Assembly: GCF_050563535.1 (NCBI RefSeq)
Contig: NZ_JBNXUO010000003.1
Location: forward strand, 62,001 to 126,000
Length of the DNA: 64,000 nt
Direction: 5' to 3'
From: Falsiroseomonas sp050563535
GTDB lineage: Bacteria; Pseudomonadota; Alphaproteobacteria; Acetobacterales; Acetobacteraceae
Shown here: in pieces, positions 1 to 8,274 of the stretch
How positions within the stretch are numbered: position 1 is the first letter of the stretch
How the letters are laid out: each line of letters opens with the position of its first letter
Position numbers and translations under genes: made by a program
The notes under the pieces: generated by a model
Told to the model about the DNA's origin: nothing
Databases searched by the model: none
What the model saw: the letters and a program-made list of their open reading frames with translations, nothing else

Positions 1-82
1 CACGCTGCCCGGCGACGAGAAGGTGCACCTCACCCGCGCCGAGCGCGGACAGATCGAGCAATCCCCCGGGAGCCCGCGATGA
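1..82 (+). CDS. nuoC: NADH-quinone oxidoreductase subunit C, C-terminal end (partial)
   Basis: Only the last 26 codons are in the window. The reading frame starts at base 2 and ends with TGA at 80-82. The tail contains LPGDEK, a motif found near the C-terminus of alphaproteobacterial NuoC, the 30-kDa peripheral-arm subunit of complex I. The stop overlaps the nuoD start as ATGA (79-82), so the two are translationally coupled. After LPGDEK there are about 20 low-complexity charged residues that I do not recognise as conserved. The call rests on the motif and on synteny with nuoD. Confidence 0.8.
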   Translation, partial: TLPGDEKVHLTRAERGQIEQSPGSPR

Positions 83-1359
83 GCGGCAGTTCGTCCATGG
101 CGTCCGAGGCCGGCCCGCTCGCGGCCGCCTCCGACCCCGCAGCCTTCGCCTCCGCCACCGGCGAGACCGTGGCGAGGCGCGTGTTGGAACTCGATTCGCA
201 CACCATCAACTTCGGCCCGCAGCACCCTGCGGCGCACGGCGTGCTGCGCCTCATCCTCGAGATGAAGGGCGAGGTGGTGGAACGTGCCGACCCGCATATC
301 GGCCTGCTGCACCGCGGCACCGAGAAGCTGATGGAGCACAAGACGTATCTCCAGGCGATGCCCTACATGGACCGCCTCGACTACGTCTCTCCCATGTGCA
401 TGGAGCACAGCTACGTGCTCGCTGTGGAGAAGCTGCTCGGCATCGAGCGTGACATCCCGGAGCGCGCGCGCTGGATCCGGACGATGTTCGCCGAGATCAC
501 GCGCATCCTGAACCACCTGCTCAACATCACGACCTACGCTCTCGACGTCGGCGCCATCACGCCCTCCCTCTGGGGGTTCGAGCAGCGCGAATACCTGCTG
601 GAATTCTACGAGCAGGCAGGCGGCAGCCACTACCACGTCAACTACTTCCGCGCCGGCGGCGTCTCCCGTGACCTGCCGGCGGGGCTCGAGGACCGGATCG
701 GCGCCTGGTGCCGGCAGTTCCCGAAATTCCTCGACGACCTCGAAGGGCTGCTGACGCAGAACCGGATCTTCAAGCAGCGCACCGTCGACATCGGCGTCAT
801 GACGGCCGAACAGGCGATGGCCTGGGGCTTCAGCGGGCCCTGCCTGCGCGCCTCGGGCTGCGCGTGGGACCTGCGGAAGTCGCAGCCCTACGAGATGTAC
901 GACCGGCTGGACTTCGACATCCCCGTCGGCGTGCATGGCGACTGCTACGACCGCTACTTGGTGCGCATGCAGGAGATGCGGCAGAGCCTGCGCATGATCG
1001 AGCAGTGCCTGGCCGCCATCCGCCCCGGCCCCGTGAAGATCGCGGACAACAAGATCGTGCCGCCGACCCGCGGGGCGATGAAGCGGTCGATGGAAAGCCT
1101 GATCCACCACTTCAAGCTCTACACCGAGGGCTACCACGTGCCGGCCGGCGCCACCTACACGGTGACCGAGGCGCCGAAGGGCGAATTCGGCCTCTACCTC
1201 GTGGCCGACGGCACCAACCGCCCGTACCGCGCCAAGATCCGCGCGCCGGGCTTCGCGCATCTCCAGGCGATGGAGGTGCTGTCCAAGGGGCACATGCTGG
1301 CGGACGCGGTCGCCATCATCGGCAGCCTCGATATCGTCTTCGGGGAGATCGACCGGTGA
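79..1359 (+). CDS. nuoD: NADH-quinone oxidoreductase subunit D
   Basis: This is the 49-kDa subunit of complex I (426 aa), in the peripheral arm at the membrane interface, where it forms part of the quinone site with NuoB. The hydrogenase-derived core begins around residue 35 with INFGPQHPAAHG and continues with LLHRGTEKLMEHKTY and PYMDRLDYVSPMC, all diagnostic. The family is usually about 400 aa. The extra length is a roughly 30-residue Ala/Ser-rich N-terminal leader, so a later start is possible, but the ATG at 79 is coupled to the nuoC stop (ATGA). The stop at 1357-1359 overlaps the GTG start of nuoE. Confidence 0.97.
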   Translation: MSGSSSMASEAGPLAAASDPAAFASATGETVARRVLELDSHTINFGPQHPAAHGVLRLILEMKGEVVERADPHIGLLHRGTEKLMEHKTYLQAMPYMDRLDYVSPMCMEHSYVLAVEKLLGIERDIPERARWIRTMFAEITRILNHLLNITTYALDVGAITPSLWGFEQREYLLEFYEQAGGSHYHVNYFRAGGVSRDLPAGLEDRIGAWCRQFPKFLDDLEGLLTQNRIFKQRTVDIGVMTAEQAMAWGFSGPCLRASGCAWDLRKSQPYEMYDRLDFDIPVGVHGDCYDRYLVRMQEMRQSLRMIEQCLAAIRPGPVKIADNKIVPPTRGAMKRSMESLIHHFKLYTEGYHVPAGATYTVTEAPKGEFGLYLVADGTNRPYRAKIRAPGFAHLQAMEVLSKGHMLADAVAIIGSLDIVFGEIDR

Positions 1360-2039
1360 GCGGGGACGCACGGGACGACGGCGTGCAGTCGCCGGGTGGC
1401 GGCTGGGGCGCCACGCATGCGGCCGACCAGCAGCATCCGGAACAGCCCGCGCATTTCGCCTTCGACGCGGAGAGCGAGGCGCAGATCGAACGGATCGTCG
1501 CGCGGTACCCGGCCGGGAAGCAGGCCAGCGCGGTGATCCCGTTGCTCTATGTCGCGCAGAAGCAGATGGGGCGGCAGACCGGCAGCGCCTGGGTGCCGAA
1601 GGTGGCGATGGACGTGATCGCGGGGCGACTGTCGATGCCGCCGATCCGCGTCTACGAGGTCGCGACTTTCTACTTCATGTTCAACACCCGCCCGATCGGG
1701 CGGGTCCACCTGCAGCTCTGCGGCACCACGCCCTGCATGCTGCGCGGGTCGGACGAGGTGCTGCGCGCCTGCCACGACGCGGCGCAGGTGAAGGTGGGCC
1801 AGACCAGCGCCGACGGCATGTTCACCCTGACCGAGGTCGAGTGCCTCGGCGCCTGCGTGAACGCGCCGGTGCTGCAGGTGGACGACGACTACTACGAGGA
1901 TCTCGACTACGACCGCACGGTCGCGCTGATCGAGGCGCTGCGGCGCGGCGAACGGCCGCAGCCCGGCTCCACCACCGGGCGCCAGACCAGCGCGCCGGAA
2001 GGCGGGCCGCTGACGCTGACCGGCGTGGCGGGGGAATAG
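1356..2039 (+). CDS. nuoE: NADH-quinone oxidoreductase subunit E (24-kDa, 2Fe-2S)
   Basis: This thioredoxin-fold subunit of the NADH-oxidising module carries the N1a [2Fe-2S] cluster. Its four ligands are visible as LCGTTPC and ECLGAC. The family signature YEVATFYFMFN precedes the first pair. The start is taken as GTG 1356, which overlaps the nuoD stop as GTGA and gives 227 aa. The first roughly 30 residues are Gly/His-rich and probably disordered, and the C-terminal 30 are also low-complexity. The gene is followed closely by nuoF, its structural partner. Confidence 0.96.
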   Translation: MSGDARDDGVQSPGGGWGATHAADQQHPEQPAHFAFDAESEAQIERIVARYPAGKQASAVIPLLYVAQKQMGRQTGSAWVPKVAMDVIAGRLSMPPIRVYEVATFYFMFNTRPIGRVHLQLCGTTPCMLRGSDEVLRACHDAAQVKVGQTSADGMFTLTEVECLGACVNAPVLQVDDDYYEDLDYDRTVALIEALRRGERPQPGSTTGRQTSAPEGGPLTLTGVAGE

Positions 2040-2043
2040 GGCC

Positions 2044-3344
<1,301 letters not shown>

Positions 3345-3351
<7 letters not shown>

Positions 3352-3359
3352 CGGGGATG
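3345..3359 (+). promoter_or_regulatory. Ribosome binding site of the pentapeptide-repeat ORF
   Basis: GGAG at 3345-3348, inside the last codons of nuoF, stands 8 bases before ATG 3357. This favours ATG 3357 over the GTG at 3348, which would overlap the nuoF stop. Confidence 0.55.
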
Positions 3360-3629
3360 GTCACGGAGATCACCGGCAGGGCGGGCCCCATCGTGATCGC
3401 GGGCTGCAACGCGGCCGGCAGCACGATCAGGGGCACGACGCTGACCGGAAGCCGCATCGAGGGCAGCAACCTCGGCGGCGCGGTGTTCGAAGGGGCCACG
3501 CTGGCCGGCGCGGCATTCCGCGCCTGCGACCTCAGCGGCGTGGCGATCACGGGTTCGGGCCTGGTGGGCATGACGATCGACGGCATCGCCGTCGAGGCGC
3601 TGCTCGCGGCCTACAGGAAGGTGGCGTGA
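3357..3629 (+). CDS. Pentapeptide-repeat protein inside the nuo operon
   Basis: A 90-residue protein lies between nuoF and nuoG, where typical operons have nothing. From residue 22 to about 81 a hydrophobic residue occurs at every fifth position (I24, L29, I34, L39, F44, L49, F54, L59, I64, L69, I74, V79). Gly, Ser or Ala precede most of these. This is the A(D/N)LXX pentapeptide pattern, predicted to fold as a right-handed quadrilateral beta-helix of about three coils. There is no signal peptide or membrane segment, so it is probably cytoplasmic. The gene starts at the end of nuoF, and its TGA overlaps the nuoG ATG by one base, so it is cotranslated with the NADH-oxidising module. Its function is unknown; an assembly or stabilising role for complex I is only a guess. 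Confidence 0.8.
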   Translation: MVTEITGRAGPIVIAGCNAAGSTIRGTTLTGSRIEGSNLGGAVFEGATLAGAAFRACDLSGVAITGSGLVGMTIDGIAVEALLAAYRKVA

Positions 3630-5686
3630 TGGCGAAGGTCACGGTCGACGGGATCGAGGTCGAGGTCCCGAACGGCGCGACGGTGCTGCAGGCCTGCGAG
3701 GCCGCGGGGAAGGAGATCCCGCGCTTCTGCTACCATGAGCGCCTGTCGGTCGCCGGCAACTGCCGGATGTGCCTGGTGGAGGTGGAGAAGGCGCCGAAGC
3801 CCGTCGCCTCCTGCGCCTATCCGGTGGCGGACGGCATGGCGGTGAAGACCGACAGCCCGCTGGTTCGCAACGCGCGCCGCGGCGTGATGGAATTCCTGCT
3901 CATCAACCACCCGCTCGACTGCCCGATCTGCGACCAGGGCGGGGAATGCGACCTGCAGGACCAGGCGGTCGCCTACGGCCACGACCACAGCCGCTACGCG
4001 GAGCCCAAGCGCGCGGTGAAGGACAAGTATGTCGGGCCGCTGATCAAGACGGTGATGAACCGCTGCATCCAGTGCACGCGCTGCGTCCGCTTCGCGGCCG
4101 AGGTGGCGGGCGTGCCGGAGATGGGCGCGACCGGCCGCGGCGAGGCGATGGAGATCGGCACCTATGTCGAGAAGGCGCTGACGAGCGAACTCAGCGGCAA
4201 CCTCATCGACATCTGCCCCGTCGGCGCGCTGACCAGCCGGCCCTACGCCTATGTCTCCCGCCCGTGGGAGCTGCGGAAGACCGACAGCATCGACGTGCAG
4301 GACGCGACGGGCACCAACATCCGCGTCGACAACCGCGGGCCGGAGGTGCTGCGCATCCTGCCCCGCATCAATGACGACGTGAACGAGGAGTGGATGGCCG
4401 ACCGCGGCCGCTTCTCCTTCGACGGGCTGAAGCGCCGGCGGCTGGACCGGCCCTGGCTGCGCGTCGACGGCAAGCTGAAGGCCGCAAGCTGGCCCGAGGC
4501 CTTCCGCGCCATCGCGGCGAAGCTGCGCGGCCTGCGCGGGGACCGCATCGGCGCGGTGGCCGGTGACCTGGTGGATGCCGAGAGCGTCTTCGCGCTGAAG
4601 TCTCTCATGGGCGCGCTCGGCTCGCCGAATCTCGACTGCCGCCAGGATGGCGCCGCGATCGACGGCAGCAAGCGAGACTTCTTCCTGTTCAACTCCACCA
4701 TCGCCGGCATCGACGAGGCGGATGCGCTGCTGGTCATCGGCAGCAACCCGCGGACCGAGGCTCCTGTCATCAACGCGCGCATCCGCAGGCGCTGGACGCT
4801 GGGCCGTTTCCCAATCGGGCGCATCGGCCCGGCGGGCGTGGACCTGACCTACCCGCACCAGCATATCGGCGAGGGACCGGCGGCGCTGCGCACGCTGATG
4901 GAGGGCACGCACCATTTCGCGCGCGTGCTGCGTGAGGCGACGAAGCCGATGGTCATCCTCGGCCGCGGCGCGATCGCGCGGCCCGACGGCGCGGCCGTGC
5001 TGGCCGCGGCGTGGGAGATTGCGCGGCAGGCGGATGCGCTGCGGCCGGACTGGCACGGTTTCAACATGCTGCACCATTTCGGCGGCCAGGTCGGCGCGCT
5101 CGAACTCGGCTTCCTGCCGGGGCAGGGGGGCAGGGACCTTGGCGGCATGCTGGCCGGCGGCGTGGACGCGCTGTGGCTGCTCGGCGCGGACGGCTTCGAC
5201 ACCTCCGCGATCCCGGCTTCCACCTTCGTGATCTACCAGGGCCACCACGGCGACCGCGCGGCGGCGCGGGCGGACGTGATCCTGCCCGGCGCCGCCTACA
5301 CCGAGAAGGATGCGACCTACGTGAACACCGAGGGCCGGGCCCAGCGCGCCTGGCTTGCGGTGCACGCGCCCGGCGACGCGCGCGAGGACTGGCGCATCAT
5401 CCGCGCGGCGGGCGAGGGGCTCGGCATCCGCCTTCCCTTCGACGACCTGCCGCAGCTTCGCGCCGCGATGGTGGCGCATGCGCCGCAACTGGGCGAACCC
5501 TTCGCCCGCGCCGGCTGCGGCGACGCGACCGGGCCGGCGGGCGACGCCTCAGCGCTGTCGGACGCGCCCTTCGCGCTGCCGATCGCGCAGTACCACCTGG
5601 CCGACGCGATCGCGCGCGCATCCGACGTGATGGCGGAATGCGCGCGCATCTACGGCGAAGTGCCCGCCCTTCAGGCGGCGGAGTGA
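3629..5686 (+). CDS. nuoG: NADH-quinone oxidoreductase subunit G
   Basis: This is the 75-kDa iron-sulfur subunit of complex I (685 aa), carrying electrons from NuoF/E towards NuoI/B. The N-terminal ferredoxin domain has FCYHERLSVAGNCRMC for N1b, followed by HPLDCPICDQGGECDLQD (His- and Cys-ligated N5) and NRCIQCTRC (N4). A molybdopterin-oxidoreductase-like C-terminal domain follows from about residue 220. The start is ATG 3629, giving MAKVTVDG; a GTG one codon upstream is possible. The ATG overlaps the preceding TGA by one base. Length is normal for alphaproteobacteria. Confidence 0.97.
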   Translation: MAKVTVDGIEVEVPNGATVLQACEAAGKEIPRFCYHERLSVAGNCRMCLVEVEKAPKPVASCAYPVADGMAVKTDSPLVRNARRGVMEFLLINHPLDCPICDQGGECDLQDQAVAYGHDHSRYAEPKRAVKDKYVGPLIKTVMNRCIQCTRCVRFAAEVAGVPEMGATGRGEAMEIGTYVEKALTSELSGNLIDICPVGALTSRPYAYVSRPWELRKTDSIDVQDATGTNIRVDNRGPEVLRILPRINDDVNEEWMADRGRFSFDGLKRRRLDRPWLRVDGKLKAASWPEAFRAIAAKLRGLRGDRIGAVAGDLVDAESVFALKSLMGALGSPNLDCRQDGAAIDGSKRDFFLFNSTIAGIDEADALLVIGSNPRTEAPVINARIRRRWTLGRFPIGRIGPAGVDLTYPHQHIGEGPAALRTLMEGTHHFARVLREATKPMVILGRGAIARPDGAAVLAAAWEIARQADALRPDWHGFNMLHHFGGQVGALELGFLPGQGGRDLGGMLAGGVDALWLLGADGFDTSAIPASTFVIYQGHHGDRAAARADVILPGAAYTEKDATYVNTEGRAQRAWLAVHAPGDAREDWRIIRAAGEGLGIRLPFDDLPQLRAAMVAHAPQLGEPFARAGCGDATGPAGDASALSDAPFALPIAQYHLADAIARASDVMAECARIYGEVPALQAAE

Positions 5687-5693
5687 GCTGACG

Positions 5694-6710
5694 ATGGACG
5701 CCTTCCTCGCCACCCCCGTCGGGCACCTGGCGCTGACTGTCGCGCAGGCGATGGCGCTGCTCGTGCCGCTGCTGCTGGGGGTCGCCTACCTCACCTGGGC
5801 GGAGCGCAAGATCCTGGCCGCGATGCAGCTGCGGAAGGGGCCGAACGTGGTCGGCCCCTTCGGCCTCCTGCAGCCCTTCGCGGATGCGCTGAAGATGCTG
5901 ATGAAGGAGACGATCATCCCCGCCGGGGCCAGCCGCGTGCTGTTCATCATGGCGCCGATGATCACCTTCATGCTGGCGATGCTCGCCTGGGCGGTCATCC
6001 CGGTGAATGACGGCTGGGCCATCGCCGACATCAATGTCGGCATCCTCTACCTGTTCGCGATCAGCTCGCTCGGCGTCTACGGGATCATCATCGCGGGCTG
6101 GGCCTCGAACTCGAAATATGCCTTCCTCGGCGCGCTGCGCAGCGCGGCGCAGATGGTGAGCTACGAGGTCTCGATGGGCTTCGTCATCGTCACCGTGCTG
6201 CTCTGCGTCGGCTCGCTGAACCTGACGGAGATCGTGCGCGCGCAGGCGGGCATGTGGTTCATCGTCCCGCTCTTCCCGATGTTCGTCATCATGTTCATCA
6301 GCGCGCTTGCCGAGACCAATCGCGCCCCCTTCGACCTGCCGGAGGGCGAGAGCGAGCTGGTGGCGGGCTTCTTCGTCGAATACAGCTCGATGTCCTTCGC
6401 GCTGTTCTTCCTCGGCGAATACGCGAACATGATCCTGATGAGCGCACTCATCACCATCCTGTTCCTCGGCGGCTGGTATCCGCCGATCATGATGGAGCCC
6501 TTCACCTGGATCCCCGGGCCGCTTTGGTTCATCTTCAAGATCTGCTTCTGCCTGTTCGTCTTCGTCTGGGTGCGCGCCACCTTCCCGCGCTATCGCTACG
6601 ACCAGCTGATGCGGCTGGGCTGGAAGGTCTTCCTGCCGTTCACCCTCGTCTGGCTCGTGCTGACCGCCGCGGCGCTGAAGCTGTTCGGCTGGCTGCCCGG
6701 CGCGGCTTGA
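5694..6710 (+). CDS. nuoH: NADH-quinone oxidoreductase subunit H
   Basis: This membrane subunit (338 aa, about eight helices) joins the peripheral arm to the membrane arm and forms part of the quinone chamber. The conserved loops WAERKILAAMQLRKGPN and ETNRAPFDLPEGESELVAGF are present and diagnostic. It starts at ATG 5694, eight bases after the nuoG stop, and is followed by nuoI after 16 bases containing a GGAAGGAG ribosome site. Confidence 0.98.
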   Translation: MDAFLATPVGHLALTVAQAMALLVPLLLGVAYLTWAERKILAAMQLRKGPNVVGPFGLLQPFADALKMLMKETIIPAGASRVLFIMAPMITFMLAMLAWAVIPVNDGWAIADINVGILYLFAISSLGVYGIIIAGWASNSKYAFLGALRSAAQMVSYEVSMGFVIVTVLLCVGSLNLTEIVRAQAGMWFIVPLFPMFVIMFISALAETNRAPFDLPEGESELVAGFFVEYSSMSFALFFLGEYANMILMSALITILFLGGWYPPIMMEPFTWIPGPLWFIFKICFCLFVFVWVRATFPRYRYDQLMRLGWKVFLPFTLVWLVLTAAALKLFGWLPGAA

Positions 6711-6726
6711 CGGGAAGGAGCACCAC

Positions 6727-7215
6727 ATGGCCACCCTCGACCGCTTCGCGCGCAGCTTCCTCCTGGCCGAGATCGTCTCGGGCATGGCGCTGACGCTGAG
6801 CTACGTCTTCAAGCCCAAGGCGACCATCAGCTACCCGCACGAGAAGGCGCCGCTGAGCCCCCGCTTCAAGGGGGAACACGGGTTGCGCCGCTACCCGAAC
6901 GGGGAGGAGCGGTGCATCGCCTGCAAGCTGTGCGAGGCGATCTGCCCCGCCCAGGCCATCACCATCGAGGCCGAACCGCGCGAGGACGGCAGCCGCCGCA
7001 CCACGCGCTACGACATCGACATGACGAAGTGCATCTACTGCGGCATGTGCGAGGAGGCCTGCCCGGTGGACGCCATCGTCGAGGGGCCGAACCTCGAATT
7101 CGCGACCGAGACGCGGGAGGAGCTGATCTACCAGAAGGAGCGCCTCCTCGATAACGGCGACCGCTGGGAAGCGGTGCTGGCCAAGCGCCTCGAACTCGAC
7201 GCCCCCTATCGCTGA
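6727..7215 (+). CDS. nuoI: NADH-quinone oxidoreductase subunit I (2x4Fe-4S)
   Basis: This is the 23-kDa TYKY subunit (162 aa), carrying clusters N6a and N6b that pass electrons to NuoB. The two ferredoxin motifs are complete: Cys63, Cys66, Cys69 and Cys73 (CIACKLCEAIC), and Cys102, Cys105, Cys108 and Cys112 (CIYCGMCEEAC). The GGAAGGAG ribosome site is just upstream. The C-terminal RLELDAPYR ending is typical of alphaproteobacteria. Confidence 0.98.
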   Translation: MATLDRFARSFLLAEIVSGMALTLSYVFKPKATISYPHEKAPLSPRFKGEHGLRRYPNGEERCIACKLCEAICPAQAITIEAEPREDGSRRTTRYDIDMTKCIYCGMCEEACPVDAIVEGPNLEFATETREELIYQKERLLDNGDRWEAVLAKRLELDAPYR

Positions 7216-7225
7216 GACGGACCCG

Positions 7226-7258
7226 ATGAGCCAGACCAAGCAGCGGGGGGCGCCATGA
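7226..7258 (+). CDS. Ten-codon mini-ORF coupled to nuoJ (possible leader peptide)
   Basis: ATG 7226 opens a 10-codon frame (MSQTKQRGAP) whose TGA (7256-7258) overlaps the nuoJ ATG (7255) as ATGA. It fills the gap between nuoI and nuoJ. It could be a translational-coupling leader or simply chance. No protein function is claimed. Confidence 0.25.
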   Translation: MSQTKQRGAP

Positions 7259-7959
7259 TCGCCGCAGCCGCCTTTTACCTGTTCGCAGCCGTGCTGATCG
7301 GCAGCGCGGCCATGGTCGTGACCAGCCGCAACCCCGTCCACAGCGTGCTGTTCCTGATCCTCTGCTTCTTCAACGCCGCCGCCCTGTTCCTCATCGCGGG
7401 GGCCGAGTTCCTGGCGATGATCCTGGTCATCGTCTATGTGGGCGCGGTCGCGGTGCTGTTCCTGTTCGTCGTGATGATGCTCGACATCGACTTCGCGGCG
7501 CTGCGGCAGGGCTTCCAGCGCTATGCGCCGGTCGGTGCCGCGGTCGGCGCGGTGCTGCTGCTGGAACTGGTGCTGGTCTTCGCAACCTGGAGCTTCGCCG
7601 ACGATGCGGCGGGGCTGCGGCTCAATCCCGCGCCAGCCGGCGTCGACAACACGCGCGCGCTGGGCCGGATCGTCTACACGGACCACATCCTGCTGTTCCA
7701 GCTGGCCGGCCTGATCCTGCTGGTCGCGATGATCGGCGCCATCGTGCTGACGCTGCGCGGCAAAGCGACGACGCGCCGGCAGGACATCGCGAGGCAGGTG
7801 GCCCGCGCCGGCAGCGTCAACCTCCGCAAGGTTCCGCTCGGCGCAGGGCTCGGCCAGATCGGGATCGAGCGCCCGCCGGCCGAGGCGCTGCCCGGGGCGA
7901 AGCCGAAGCAGGTGGAACACCATGCCGGCCACGGGGCCGGCCACGGGGGGCACCACTGA
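7255..7959 (+). CDS. nuoJ: NADH-quinone oxidoreductase subunit J
   Basis: This membrane subunit of complex I has five predicted helices in its first 170 residues. The helix-3 region reads FLAMILVIVYVGAVAVLFLFV, with the pi-bulge glycine conserved in NuoJ/ND6. At 234 aa it is somewhat longer than many homologues. The last 65 residues form a hydrophilic tail ending in a histidine/glycine-rich stretch (EHHAGHGAGHGGHH). The stop overlaps nuoK (ATGATG at 7959). Confidence 0.96.
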   Translation: MIAAAAFYLFAAVLIGSAAMVVTSRNPVHSVLFLILCFFNAAALFLIAGAEFLAMILVIVYVGAVAVLFLFVVMMLDIDFAALRQGFQRYAPVGAAVGAVLLLELVLVFATWSFADDAAGLRLNPAPAGVDNTRALGRIVYTDHILLFQLAGLILLVAMIGAIVLTLRGKATTRRQDIARQVARAGSVNLRKVPLGAGLGQIGIERPPAEALPGAKPKQVEHHAGHGAGHGGHH

Positions 7960-8270
7960 TGATGGCCGTCGGCCTCGCGCACTACCTGGTGGTGGGCGCA
8001 ATCCTGTTCACGCTCGGCATCCTCGGCATCTTCCTGAACCGGAAGAACGTCATCGTCATCCTGATGTCGGTCGAGCTGATCCTGCTGTCGGTGAACCTGA
8101 ACCTCGTCGCCTTCTCGGCGCGGCTCGGCGACCTGACGGGCCAGGTCTTCGCCATGCTGATCCTGACCGTCGCGGCGGCGGAAGCCGCCATCGGCCTCGC
8201 CATCCTGGTCATCTACTTCCGCAACCGCGGCACGATCGAGGTGGAAGACGTGTCCACCCTGAAGGGCTGA
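7959..8270 (+). CDS. nuoK: NADH-quinone oxidoreductase subunit K
   Basis: This is a small three-helix membrane subunit (103 aa, normal length) and part of the proton path. SVELILLSVNLNLVAF carries the essential helix-2 glutamate, and AAAEAAIGLAILV carries the helix-3 glutamate. Two adjacent ATG codons (7959 and 7962) could serve as start; the first overlaps the nuoJ stop. Confidence 0.97.
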   Translation: MMAVGLAHYLVVGAILFTLGILGIFLNRKNVIVILMSVELILLSVNLNLVAFSARLGDLTGQVFAMLILTVAAAEAAIGLAILVIYFRNRGTIEVEDVSTLKG

Positions 8271-8274
8271 GCTG

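Noticed and set aside
3611..5488. A minus-strand frame of 625 codons opposite nuoG
   Set aside because: Same reason: an antisense shadow of a certain complex I gene with no recognisable domain.
5397..6785. A minus-strand frame of 462 codons opposite nuoG/nuoH
   Set aside because: Antisense shadow of a well-conserved membrane gene; the sequence is low-complexity and charged.
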